DNA of 64,000 bases from Promethearchaeota archaeon. Its GTDB lineage: Archaea > Asgardarchaeota > Lokiarchaeia > Sigyniarchaeales > SOKP01. A model generated the notes under the pieces. That model searched no databases. It worked only from the letters and a program-made list of their open reading frames with translations, and was not told the DNA's origin. The first letter of the stretch is position 1; each line of letters starts with the position of its first letter. The stretch is taken from contig JABCSY010000009.1 of assembly GCA_018238625.1 (NCBI GenBank), positions 1 to 64,000 on the forward strand, written 5' to 3'. A program made the translations under genes and the position numbers. Of the stretch, positions 44,341 through 52,856 are shown piece by piece.

Positions 44341-46179
44341 ATGGTTGAAGAAACAAAATCAGAATCATTGGATGGATCAAAGGATTCTCAAGAAGCCGTC
44401 ATTAAGGAACCCGTGAAAATACAATTTAAAATCTACATAATGACATTTGCTGTTATTTACTATTCCTCTTGGATAATCCCTGGTTTTATCTTAATAACAT
44501 ATTTCTTTTTTATATTTCGAAAATACTTTTTAGACACCAGCAATTTTGTTATGCTTTTTACAGAGCCGTATCCCCTCCTCTCATTGATTTTTATGCCACT
44601 TTTAATGATAGTTTCTTATCTTATACACCTATTATTAATTGGATTAGCAACAAAATTGTGTTGGAGTATTACTGAAAAAATGTCCCCTTCAAAAAATGGT
44701 ATAATCCCAAGAAACATACAAAGTAAGACGGCAAATTATTATCATATGAGAAGTTTCATGATAAAATATGGAAAAAATGCATTTACCAAAGGAATGTTCC
44801 CGTGGCTTTCCAATTGGTTTTTTAACTTTGTAGGAGCAAGCAAAATTGGAAAAGGGTCCACAATTGAAGAATCTGTTGGATCAGATAAATTTATTGATGT
44901 TGGTAAAAATTGTTATATCGGTGTAAACTCTACGTTAGCATCTCATTTAGTGCAGGGTATCTTCGGGAACATATCCTACTTCAAAGTAAAGCTGAAAGAC
45001 AATGTTACCCTCGCTGCGATGAATCAAATAGGTCCAGGGTCCGAAATTGGCAAGGATTCCTTTTTATTACCCTTAGCTACATGTTTGAAACATAGCATAT
45101 TAAAAGGGGGGAAATATTATGTAGGAATCCCACTAAAAAAAATTTTTAAAAAAGAAATTATGGATTACTTAGGTTTAACACCTGAAGATTTAGAGCGAAA
45201 CGATTCTCTTAGTGAATTTCTTACAAAATATAAAAAAGAAAAAACTAAAGAGAAAATTAAAGAAGAACTTGAAGAAGATTTTACTGTTAAGCAAGAAAAG
45301 GAAGAATTAGTTGATGTAGAGAGTATTACAAAAGAAGATCTAGCTTTGGACTTTACTACCAGTAGTGCTATCAGTAGAATAAATGTTAAATTTTTGGCAG
45401 TATATATTCCCATTTTCTGGTTAAGTGGTTTTTTAGTTTCGATTTATGTGTATGAATATACACGAGATCCTGGGCTAACAACGATTTTGTTTTTACCAAT
45501 CGCAATCTTTTCTATGTGGTACATATTCATCTTTGGAGTGTTATTTTTTAGTAAATTGCTTTTAGTTCTTGTAAATTTAATGCATAAACCCCGAGAAGGT
45601 ATTTTTATCGCTGAAATTGGAGATAAAGACTACGAGTTTTGGATGTTAAGAACAGAGCTAAAAAAGATCAGCCTCTGGCTAATTAGAAATTCTCCATTTT
45701 CCTGGGTAGATGTAATAGCGTTTAAAATGTTTGGAATAAATATGGATTTTTCGAGTCATTTAAACGATGCATGGTGCGATGCCGAATTTGTAAACTTTGG
45801 TCGAAATAATTTAATAGGACAAGGAGCCACAATAATGTCCTCAATGGTAGTAGGCAAATACTTAATAATTAAAAAGGTGATGTTTGACGATAATGTTATG
45901 GTTGGCGGCCACACCACTATCGCGCCTGGCACGATAATGGGACATGATTCGGTTATAGGTGCTATCAGTTCAACTACATATAATCAAATTCTAGAATCAA
46001 ATTGGATATATTTTGGAATTCCCGGAATTAAACTAAAAGAAAATAAGTATGCCCAAGAAAGAAGAGATATTATAATAAAACGCGATGTTGACGAGCAAGT
46101 GAAAGTTAAGATGACTCACGAAGTTAATATTGATGAGGATAAAAAGAATTTAATAAAAACAGAAAAAAATAAAGGGTAG
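44341..46179 (+). CDS. fused membrane-LbH protein (units A and B in one chain)
   Basis: 612 residues. Residues 1-310 match unit A (VKIQFKIYIMTFAVIYYSSWIIPG, MRSFMIKYGKNAFTKGMFPWLSNWFF, VGKNCYIGVNSTLASH). Residues 345-600 match unit B (DFTTSSAISRINVKFLAVYIPIFW, MDFSSHLNDAWCDAEFVNFGRNNLIGQGATIMSSMVVGK, and WIYFGIPGIKLKENK). A charged linker (KKEKTKEKIKEELEEDF) joins them. Four hydrophobic segments in two pairs are seen. It is followed by unit C after 2 bp. The same proteins are separate genes in the cassette at 39153-41966. Confidence 0.87.
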   Translation: MVEETKSESLDGSKDSQEAVIKEPVKIQFKIYIMTFAVIYYSSWIIPGFILITYFFFIFRKYFLDTSNFVMLFTEPYPLLSLIFMPLLMIVSYLIHLLLIGLATKLCWSITEKMSPSKNGIIPRNIQSKTANYYHMRSFMIKYGKNAFTKGMFPWLSNWFFNFVGASKIGKGSTIEESVGSDKFIDVGKNCYIGVNSTLASHLVQGIFGNISYFKVKLKDNVTLAAMNQIGPGSEIGKDSFLLPLATCLKHSILKGGKYYVGIPLKKIFKKEIMDYLGLTPEDLERNDSLSEFLTKYKKEKTKEKIKEELEEDFTVKQEKEELVDVESITKEDLALDFTTSSAISRINVKFLAVYIPIFWLSGFLVSIYVYEYTRDPGLTTILFLPIAIFSMWYIFIFGVLFFSKLLLVLVNLMHKPREGIFIAEIGDKDYEFWMLRTELKKISLWLIRNSPFSWVDVIAFKMFGINMDFSSHLNDAWCDAEFVNFGRNNLIGQGATIMSSMVVGKYLIIKKVMFDDNVMVGGHTTIAPGTIMGHDSVIGAISSTTYNQILESNWIYFGIPGIKLKENKYAQERRDIIIKRDVDEQVKVKMTHEVNIDEDKKNLIKTEKNKG

Positions 46180-46181
46180 AA

Positions 46182-47078
46182 ATGTCAATTCCTAATACTA
46201 TGCGCATAGGTCCATTTATACCAACAGTTTTAGTAAAGAAAAAATATTTACTTTTCTATCTAATTATCGTTTGGTTCAGTTTTATCCCTGTTTTTTTAGA
46301 ATTTTGGGTTTATTGGCAATTTTTATGGAATTATAGTAGACCGATTCACTTTTATACGTTCCTACCTCTTGTAATTCTACCAATGTATATTACCCTTGTA
46401 TTTAGTGCAATTTTTATTGCCAAAATCTTATTTATAGCCGTCAATGTCATTCACAAGCCACAAGTTGGCGTATTTTTAAGACATCCAAGCGATAAGGATT
46501 ATCGGTATTGGTGTATTAGGAATATAATAAAAAGATGGCCATTTTGGATAAGTCATCGATTTCCTTTTCCTTTCTTAGACAACATCTGCTTTAAAGTGTT
46601 CGGTGTAAAGACAAAATTTTCAAACTCTTTATTTGAGGGTTGGGTGGATACTGAATTTATATCGTTCGGAAAAAACGTTGTTGTTGGTCAAGGGGCAATT
46701 GTACAATCTAGTGTAATTATCGGTAATCTCCTCATAATTAAGAGAACTGTTATTGAAGACGATGTCAGAATTGGTTCTCATGCAATAGTCATGCCTGGCA
46801 CTTATATCGGAAGAAAAAGCGTTTTAGCTGCTAATTCAATAACAACGGTGGATCAAAAACTCGAGGATGGTTATATCTATGTAGGAATTCCCGCAAAAAA
46901 ATTTAAAAGAAATTATTTCTTTGAGGATGGTTTACAAGAGAAAATAGGACAAGTTGAAGATGTAGAAGCTTTAAGGGCAAAATACGAAAAAATTTATATT
47001 AAACGCTACGACAAAATATCTCATAAAGAGCGTAAAGAATTGAAAAAAGAACAAAAAGAAGAAGAAAAGAAAAGATGA
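46182..47078 (+). CDS. membrane-anchored left-handed beta-helix protein, unit C paralogue
   Basis: 298 residues, similar to the protein at 41040-41966 along its length. Same start block (PNTMRIGPFIPTVLVKKKYLL), two membrane segments and LbH domain (TKFSNSLFEGWVDTEFISFGKNVVVGQGAIVQSSVIIGN, YVGIPAKKFKRN). It follows the fused A-B protein by 2 bp, so the operon order is the same in both cassettes. It ends in a basic, Lys-rich tail. Confidence 0.83.
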   Translation: MSIPNTMRIGPFIPTVLVKKKYLLFYLIIVWFSFIPVFLEFWVYWQFLWNYSRPIHFYTFLPLVILPMYITLVFSAIFIAKILFIAVNVIHKPQVGVFLRHPSDKDYRYWCIRNIIKRWPFWISHRFPFPFLDNICFKVFGVKTKFSNSLFEGWVDTEFISFGKNVVVGQGAIVQSSVIIGNLLIIKRTVIEDDVRIGSHAIVMPGTYIGRKSVLAANSITTVDQKLEDGYIYVGIPAKKFKRNYFFEDGLQEKIGQVEDVEALRAKYEKIYIKRYDKISHKERKELKKEQKEEEKKR

Positions 47079-47118
47079 GAATTGGACTAAGAAAAATAAT
47101 TTTTTTCAATTTCCAAAG

Positions 47119-47177
47119 TAGTATTCCCAACCGGATTTCCAAGAGTTGGTTAAACTCCAATCTTCAGCAATCGCTTG
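47119..47177 (-). pseudogene. 3' end remnant of a histidine-phosphatase gene
   Basis: 59 bp on the minus strand match 59469-59527 at 55 of 59 positions. It would encode QAIAEDWSLTNSWKSGWEYY plus a few residues and a stop, the C-terminus of the phosphatase at 59456-60001. An upstream in-frame stop shows that the rest is gone. Confidence 0.85.
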
Positions 47178-47200
47178 TTGTTATAACATTTCCAGTTTAT

Positions 47201-48061
47201 TTATGATCTTATTAATTTAATTGAAGTTAAAATAGTCCAAGCTGATATATTAATTGTTAATATCCACTCAATTAAAGGGGTTAAGGTAAATAGTAATATT
47301 AACAATTCTAAAGCCGTTGTGAAACCAATAATGACATGATATTTTTTATATTCACCGCTCTTTAACATTAAATAACTATAAAGGCAAATGCATATAACAG
47401 TCCCTATAAAAGCATTAAAAGCAACAAATGCGTGAAACATTCGAAATATTTCTAAGTAATCGGGGTCAGGAAGAATTCCAACTAAAGCTATGCTTGCCGA
47501 GCCACTTATTGCGATAATGGTCGCTGATCTACGGATAAAATCATTAATATTAACAAGGCTTTTTTCCAGAAATAATATAAAAGGAATGCCCAAACTACCT
47601 CCTGTGACAAAGGCTATGCTAAATAACGTTTTTGCAATTCCATTTCCTAGCGAGCTTACGGTATTTACGAGAGGGTTGTAATTTGGAGTTAATAATGCAG
47701 CCATAACGATAAAAACTATGGTTATTAGAGTACCTAACAATCCAAAATAGCATTCTAATTTAGAAAGGTGAACATCGACAATGTGGATGAGTCTTTCTTG
47801 AGTAAGCTGCTCGCTCTTTAAATCTTTTAGAGTCGCTGATTTTTCTAATGTTACTGAGAGCTTATTAACAATCCCCTTTACACCATATACCGTTTTAGTT
47901 ATCGTTTCAGCGCGTGCTTTTTGCCATAACGCAGAAATAGTTCCTTCTAATATCACTCTGCCATTTACAACTGTCGTTTTAATATTGTATACTTTTAGAA
48001 ACTTGTCCTTAAAAAATTTTGAAACTACTCTTTTCTTAATTTCCTCATCAGAGCTTAGCAT
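47201..48061 (-). CDS. BON-domain protein with DUF998-like six-TM domain
   Basis: About 286 residues. The first 75 form a BON domain (DEEIKKRVVSKFFKDKFLKVYNIKTTVVNGRVILEGTI, VYGVKGIVNKLSV). About six hydrophobic segments follow, resembling DUF998 (GLLGTLITIVFIVMAALLTPNYNPLVNTVSSLGNG, LVGILPDPDYLEIFRMFHAFVAF). I chose the ATG at 48061, with GAGGGA before it; an in-frame ATG at 48109 would add 16 residues. BON domains bind phospholipid or partner proteins. Function unknown. Confidence 0.72.
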   Translation of the reverse strand: MLSSDEEIKKRVVSKFFKDKFLKVYNIKTTVVNGRVILEGTISALWQKARAETITKTVYGVKGIVNKLSVTLEKSATLKDLKSEQLTQERLIHIVDVHLSKLECYFGLLGTLITIVFIVMAALLTPNYNPLVNTVSSLGNGIAKTLFSIAFVTGGSLGIPFILFLEKSLVNINDFIRRSATIIAISGSASIALVGILPDPDYLEIFRMFHAFVAFNAFIGTVICICLYSYLMLKSGEYKKYHVIIGFTTALELLILLFTLTPLIEWILTINISAWTILTSIKLIRS

Positions 48062-48109
48062 AATTAATCCCTCATTTAGAATAATTTCTCCTAATTTAAA
48101 TCTATACAT

Positions 48110-48455
48110 TATTTAATAAAAATCTAATGGCTGAATTAAATACAATTTGAAATTGTTGTTCATAAAACGGTAATAAAGATGTTTTGTAAATCCATACAAA
48201 TATAAAACTCTTTAAAACCAGAATATATACCTAACATTGGAGTTCTTACATCTGACGCCCCAATAATTTCTGCATCGTCAACGACGAAGTTAATGTCTCT
48301 TGGAAAATTAATCTCCCCATAATAGGAATTACATCAATTAAAAATAATTAATAGTGATGTTTGATATCAAAATATAAAAATTACTTCCTTATATATTAAA
48401 CTAAAGCAGTGATTAGTAAAAACGTTATTATAAACAAAATATGGAAAAATAAAAT
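48110..48455. other. intergenic region containing a possible gene fragment
   Basis: 346 bp. The minus-strand fragment at 48160-48333 is the only coding-like part. The remainder is AT-rich; promoter elements for the C45 gene are presumably in the last 100 bp. Confidence 0.5.
48160..48333 (-). pseudogene. coding fragment without start codon
   Basis: An open frame of 57 codons and a stop whose amino acids look protein-like (INFPRDINFVVDDAEIIGA, then SDVRTPMLGIYSGFKEFY and ICMDLQN). It begins after an in-frame stop with no ATG/GTG/TTG in the early part. I do not recognise the family. A gene relic is more likely than a real small gene. Confidence 0.4.
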
Positions 48456-49574
48456 ATGGAAAAAATTGAAAATCTAGATGGGAGTTATGCTATTTGGCGT
48501 GAATCTAATGGTCAAAAATATTTAGAGGTTTACGCGTTTAATCATTACGATTTAGGTTTTCTTGAAGGTAAATTTCTCTCGAGAAAAATTCTTAATTTGA
48601 AAGAACTTATGGAAGTTCTTGCACTTAGATATATTCCTAAAAGGTATACTTATCAAAAATTTATTAGTATGGCTCAAGAATATGAAAAATTTATTCCAAG
48701 GTATTTACAACAGGAATTGCACGGGATGGCTGATGCTTTAGAAAATATTTCTTACGGAGATATTCTTTTACAAAATTGTTTTTTAGACATCCTTTATGGT
48801 CAATTAATTCCAATGGATAATTACGACTTAGCTCTTCATTCTTATGACTTTGGATGCACATCTTTTGGCGTAATAAATCAAAATTCAACATTAACAGGAC
48901 AAAACTTTGATTTAGCAGTGATTTTTAAGCCTACTTTAACATTTACATTGATTAAAATGCCTAAAAAACCTGATATCTTTTCATTAAGAATTGGAGCTCT
49001 ATTAAGTTTGCCAGTTGGAAGGAATAGTCATGGCGTAGCTTTATCTGTAACTGTTGTTAAAAACCATATGAAGGGAGCTATATCAATTCCATGTTCCATT
49101 AAAGCAAGAATGGCATTTGAAACGAGTAAAAATGCCGAGACATTGTATAATTTCATGATTAGTACACCTAGCCCAACTAGCGGCACTCTTCTCATAGCAG
49201 ATGAATCAAAAATTATAGCATTAGAAATTTTACCGTCTAAATATAAACGAGAAGATGTTACAAATACAATAGTAAAATCAAATACTTTTACTTCAAATTC
49301 TTTGCAAAAGTATCTTATTAAACCAAAATATTCAAAAAAAAGACAAAGATATGCAGAGGAGCAATTAAATAAAGTTTATAATAATAATAATAAAGGATTT
49401 ACGGATGATGGGTTATTAAATTTATTGGCTGATGATCCTATTATATGTCGTATGAAATACCGTAGATCCAAAACTATAGCTTTCAATACAAAATTATATT
49501 TTGGATTAGGAAATCCGAATCAAAACAAACCCGGGATAATTCCTTTTAATCAAATAAATGAACCATTAAAATAA
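48456..49574 (+). CDS. C45-type autoproteolytic acyltransferase/hydrolase
   Basis: 372 residues of the Ntn-hydrolase C45 family (acyl-CoA:6-APA acyltransferase-like / phospholipase B-like). The nucleophile Cys134 sits in YDFGCTSFG, at the self-cleavage site. GQNFDLAVI and LPVGRNSHGVALSVTVV follow as expected. Substrates are amides or acyl groups and cannot be specified. It has no signal peptide. It may act on N-acyl or peptide-like products. Confidence 0.8.
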   Translation: MEKIENLDGSYAIWRESNGQKYLEVYAFNHYDLGFLEGKFLSRKILNLKELMEVLALRYIPKRYTYQKFISMAQEYEKFIPRYLQQELHGMADALENISYGDILLQNCFLDILYGQLIPMDNYDLALHSYDFGCTSFGVINQNSTLTGQNFDLAVIFKPTLTFTLIKMPKKPDIFSLRIGALLSLPVGRNSHGVALSVTVVKNHMKGAISIPCSIKARMAFETSKNAETLYNFMISTPSPTSGTLLIADESKIIALEILPSKYKREDVTNTIVKSNTFTSNSLQKYLIKPKYSKKRQRYAEEQLNKVYNNNNKGFTDDGLLNLLADDPIICRMKYRRSKTIAFNTKLYFGLGNPNQNKPGIIPFNQINEPLK

Positions 49575-49600
49575 TTATAATAGTTTTCTTTCAAGAATTT

Positions 49601-50365
49601 TCATTTTCCTAATTCTTCTCTCTTAATTAGAACTTCTTTAATATAATAGCAGTTTTCTCGATAGGGGCAAATTTGACACCCCCAATCATATTCACAGTCA
49701 ATCCTTTTTTTCCAATCTTCGATTTTGGCTTTCCATTTCTTGGCAAATTGTGCCGTTATTTCGGAAGAGATTTCTCTGAAGTGTCCTATTGAATCTGTGT
49801 ATGTGTTGATAAAGAAAATTTCCATAGCTTTGATCAAATTGCCAAATTTTTGGTGATAAAGATGAAAGATTGCATTTCCTAAAAACTCAAATGAGAAATT
49901 GCGTTGTAATGCATCGGAACTTATTCTACACCAAAATCTCCGAGGAATTGTTCTTATTAGAAAACCCTCAATGCTATTGGATATAAAAGATAATTGCCTT
50001 AATTCATCGTTTTCTATTTCGCTTTTATCGACTCCAATTAAAATGAACAATCCAAAATCGATAGAGGATTCCTTTATTGTTTTAATTTCTTGACCTAATA
50101 GAGTTATATTTCCGTCATGAAGGGATTCTAATTCCTGAACCGGAAAAACCAGTAAAAAAGATTTTTTATTTACGCCCCCTAATTCTAATCCGGTTTCTTC
50201 TTGAAGAATAACTTCTTTAAAATGATCTAGCTTAACTCCAATATCAGATTTACCAAAGAAAATGTTATAGTCGGGAATTTTCTGATAAGTGATTAGATTT
50301 TTTCCAATTTCGTATTCTTTGTTGAAAAAGTCCCTAAGTCTTTGTATCAACCGTTGATTTTGCAT
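49601..50365 (-). CDS. acetyl-CoA synthase (CdhC)-like protein, short form
   Basis: About 254 residues. In numbering from TTG 50368, segments at 20-190 recall the start of archaeal CODH/ACS beta subunit CdhC: LELGGVNKKSFLLV, DGNITLLGQEIK, SNSIEGFLIRTIPRRFWCRIS and NAIFHLYHQKFGNLIKAMEIFFI. A Cys cluster, C225, C231, C234 and C240 (CQICPYRENC), occupies the place of the cluster-A cysteines of CdhC. Full CdhC is about 470 residues, so the nickel-binding half is absent. It could bind a FeS cluster. The resemblance is from memory of the family; a remote domain is the alternative. It is convergent with the C45 gene. Confidence 0.55.
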   Translation of the reverse strand: MQNQRLIQRLRDFFNKEYEIGKNLITYQKIPDYNIFFGKSDIGVKLDHFKEVILQEETGLELGGVNKKSFLLVFPVQELESLHDGNITLLGQEIKTIKESSIDFGLFILIGVDKSEIENDELRQLSFISNSIEGFLIRTIPRRFWCRISSDALQRNFSFEFLGNAIFHLYHQKFGNLIKAMEIFFINTYTDSIGHFREISSEITAQFAKKWKAKIEDWKKRIDCEYDWGCQICPYRENCYYIKEVLIKREELGK

Positions 50366-50400
50366 CAATAATTAATAACTCTTTTTGTTTATTAAATTGC

Positions 50401-50641
50401 TTATTGAAATATCTACTAGCTTGAAAATCATTGCAATTTTAAACATGAACAGCATAATTTATACTAAATTATTATTTTATGTAAATCCTAAGATTAATAA
50501 TTACAATTGAGAGACAGAATAATTACAAGAAGATGGAGTTAAGATTATACATGTTTTAGAGCAAATTAAGGAAGCAACTCGACTTACAAATCCTTGGATT
50601 AATAGCTGGAAAAATGAAAGAAAAAAAGTATTAGGATATTT
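50401..50641 (+). repeat. 241-bp direct repeat, copy 1 (truncated dehydratase start)
   Basis: Matches 51589-51829 over its whole 241 bp with scattered substitutions. It covers the upstream region and about the first 31 codons of the dehydratase subunit at 51735. Ends exactly at the inverted-repeat element. Confidence 0.92.
50547..50640 (+). pseudogene. truncated copy of the dehydratase subunit gene
   Basis: About 31 codons equivalent to the start of the gene at 51735 (LEQIKEATRLTNPWINSWKNE). The start ATG has become ATA. The frame then runs into the palindromic element. It is a relic. Confidence 0.85.
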
Positions 50642-50727
50642 GGGTAGTTACAAAATTCAGTGGCGACATAATAAATTGATTTTCAATTGCATCCAGATCT
50701 TTTTGATCAAGTTTGTAACTACCCAAA
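50639..50727. mobile_element. small inverted-repeat (MITE-like) element
   Basis: About 89 bp bounded by perfect 16-bp inverted repeats, TTTGGGTAGTTACAAA and TTTGTAACTACCCAAA. Sequence homology to the intact dehydratase start ends within 2 bp of its left end. No transposase is present. No clear target-site duplication. Confidence 0.6.
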
Positions 50728-50788
50728 AATTTAAATAAAAAAAATCGATTATTTTAATAACCTAAATTTAATTAAGAGAAACAGTCAA

Positions 50789-51505
50789 ATGTTATATCAA
50801 GAAATGTTTAAAGTGGTGTTTGATGGTGTATTATTTAGTATAGTTCTTTTAATCACAGTTTTTTTAGCAGCTTTATTTATCTATAAGGGTAAAAAAGGAA
50901 ACATATTTAAAATCTGTGTTTTGATGGCTATCTTCATGCTAACATTGGGTTCGCCATGGTGGCCGCATATAATTAATTTCTATAGTATTTTATTAGGTAA
51001 TCCTCCATTAACACCGTACTGGTTTGTATTTTTCATTTACTTATTCATTCCAATGGGAATTTGGTTATGGTTTTCGGTCTATTATACACAATTGCATAAA
51101 AATAAATGGTTCTTAGTTATCTTTTCCATTTTAGGATTAGTTTTTTACTTCATAATTTTTGCATCCCTTTGGAATAACGAACTCTTATTAGGTTATCTCC
51201 CAATGATTTTTAGTTCAATAGGTTTAGTTGGAAATTTGTATACAGGCAGTTATTCGTTTTATATGACTCAAAAAAGAGAAGATGTATCAAGAAGTAACAA
51301 AAAAATGCTTTGGGAAACACGATTTTTATCTGGAGCATTTTTATTGTATTCCTTGGCAGCAATTTATGGTGCTCTTACAACTGCTTTACCATTCGAAATT
51401 CCAGGATTTTACGTGATGATGGTAGTTCTGTACATTTCTTTATTCTTGTTCTATCTTGGATTTTTCATACCTGAACGAATAGCTAAATTATTAATCAAGG
51501 GATAA
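50789..51505 (+). CDS. seven-TM membrane protein, unknown function
   Basis: 238 residues with about seven hydrophobic segments (near 13-33, 40-62, 73-97, 107-128, 134-155, 178-200 and 208-228). No motif recognised. It lies between the two copies of the 241-bp repeat. A T-tract terminator follows. Confidence 0.65.
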   Translation: MLYQEMFKVVFDGVLFSIVLLITVFLAALFIYKGKKGNIFKICVLMAIFMLTLGSPWWPHIINFYSILLGNPPLTPYWFVFFIYLFIPMGIWLWFSVYYTQLHKNKWFLVIFSILGLVFYFIIFASLWNNELLLGYLPMIFSSIGLVGNLYTGSYSFYMTQKREDVSRSNKKMLWETRFLSGAFLLYSLAAIYGALTTALPFEIPGFYVMMVVLYISLFLFYLGFFIPERIAKLLIKG

Positions 51506-51520
51506 CTAGAAAACAAATAA

Positions 51521-51532
51521 TTTTTTTTTTTT
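51521..51532 (+). terminator. oligo-T tract after the seven-TM gene
   Basis: Twelve T, 16 bp past the stop at 51505. Confidence 0.45.
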
Positions 51533-51588
51533 AATCTATCTTTTAATTGTAATCAATAGAATAATCGTATTGAGAGTGAGTTTCTTTT

Positions 51589-51829
51589 TTATTGAAATAT
51601 CTACTAGCTTGAAAATCATTGCATTTTTAAACATGAACAGCATAAATTATACTAAATTATTATTTTATGTAAATCCTAAGAATAATAATTATAAAAGAGA
51701 GACAGATTAATTACAAGAAGATGGAATTAAGATTATGCCTATTTTAGAACAACTTAAGGAAGCAACTCAACTTACAAATCCTTGGATTAATAGCTGGAAA
51801 AATGAAGGAAAAAAAGTATTAGGATATTT
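51589..51829 (+). repeat. 241-bp direct repeat, copy 2 (intact dehydratase start)
   Basis: The intact counterpart of 50401-50641. It holds the promoter region, SD and first codons of the gene at 51735. Confidence 0.92.
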
Positions 51830-52856
51830 TTGTTCTTATATTCCCGAAGAGATTATCTACGCTGCAGATATTTTACCGATTAGGGTTAGAGCAAGATCGT
51901 GTACCGATACACCAATGGCGGATGCCTATTTAAGTTCTACCACATGTAGTTATACAAGATGTTGCCTTGAGCAAATCAATAGAAAAGAATTTGGATACCT
52001 TGATGGAATTGTTTCGTGTAATTGTTGCGACCAAGTTAGGAGACTTTACGATAATATAAGATATAAAACTCCGTTTCCTTACCATTATATCATGGGAGTT
52101 CCCGGTAGTGTCAATGAAACTACATTAGATTGGTTTAAATATGAACTCTCGAAATTCAAAGTAAGTATTGAGAAAAATTTCAATACTACTATTACTGATG
52201 AAAAGTTAGGTGATACAATTAGATTATACAATAATTCTCGTAAATTGCTAAGAGAGATATATGAGCTCAGAAAACAGGATTCTCCTCCTATTACAGGTAG
52301 TGATGTACTAAATATCATTTCAGCAGGAATCTCTATTCCAAGAAATGAGTTTAATGCTTTATTAACGCAGCAACTTGAGGAGATTAAGACTAAAGAGAGT
52401 ATTTCTGATTATAAATCGAGAATAATGATAATCGGTAGTATGCTTGACGAGCCAGAATATTTACAATTAATAGAAGAGCTCGGCGGATTAGTAGTCACTG
52501 ATTCTAATTGTATAGGAACTCGATATTTTTGGGATATGGTTGATGAAACTTCAAGTCCTCTTGATGCTCTTGGAGAGCGTTATTTGTCTAAAATCTCATG
52601 TCCTCGTATGACTGGTGTGCATTTAAAAAGAGCGCAATATATGATGGATATGATTAAAGAGTTTAATGTTGATGGAGTAATTTTTCAAAGAATGAAGTTT
52701 TGTGCGATATGGTGGGCTGAGATTTTCATGCTTCGGGACAAATTGAAGGAAGAAGGTATTCCATTTCTTGATTTAGAAAGAGAATATGTGTTAAGTGGCG
52801 CTGGAGCTGTGAAAACTCGCGTTCAAACCTTTATAGAAATTTTAGAAGCGAGGTGA
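51735..52856 (+). CDS. 2-hydroxyacyl-CoA dehydratase / benzoyl-CoA reductase-family subunit (HgdB/BcrC-like)
   Basis: 373 residues. Cysteine-containing blocks for the [4Fe-4S] cluster include the STTCSYTRCCLEQ and VSCNCCDQVRRLYDN segments, and the C-terminal FQRMKFCAIWWAEIFML and FLDLEREYV sections match the HgdB/FldC/BcrC family. It opens with TNPWINSWKNEGKKVLGYFCSYIPEEIIYAADILPIRV, typical of the group. The subunit joins the next gene (4-bp overlap) to form a radical-dehydrating or ring-reducing enzyme. The choice between these activities is not decided by sequence alone. Confidence 0.87.
   Translation: MPILEQLKEATQLTNPWINSWKNEGKKVLGYFCSYIPEEIIYAADILPIRVRARSCTDTPMADAYLSSTTCSYTRCCLEQINRKEFGYLDGIVSCNCCDQVRRLYDNIRYKTPFPYHYIMGVPGSVNETTLDWFKYELSKFKVSIEKNFNTTITDEKLGDTIRLYNNSRKLLREIYELRKQDSPPITGSDVLNIISAGISIPRNEFNALLTQQLEEIKTKESISDYKSRIMIIGSMLDEPEYLQLIEELGGLVVTDSNCIGTRYFWDMVDETSSPLDALGERYLSKISCPRMTGVHLKRAQYMMDMIKEFNVDGVIFQRMKFCAIWWAEIFMLRDKLKEEGIPFLDLEREYVLSGAGAVKTRVQTFIEILEAR

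Noticed and set aside
44469-45095. Other-frame ORFs inside the fused LbH gene
   Set aside because: Shadows of a strong coding frame; their composition is not protein-like.
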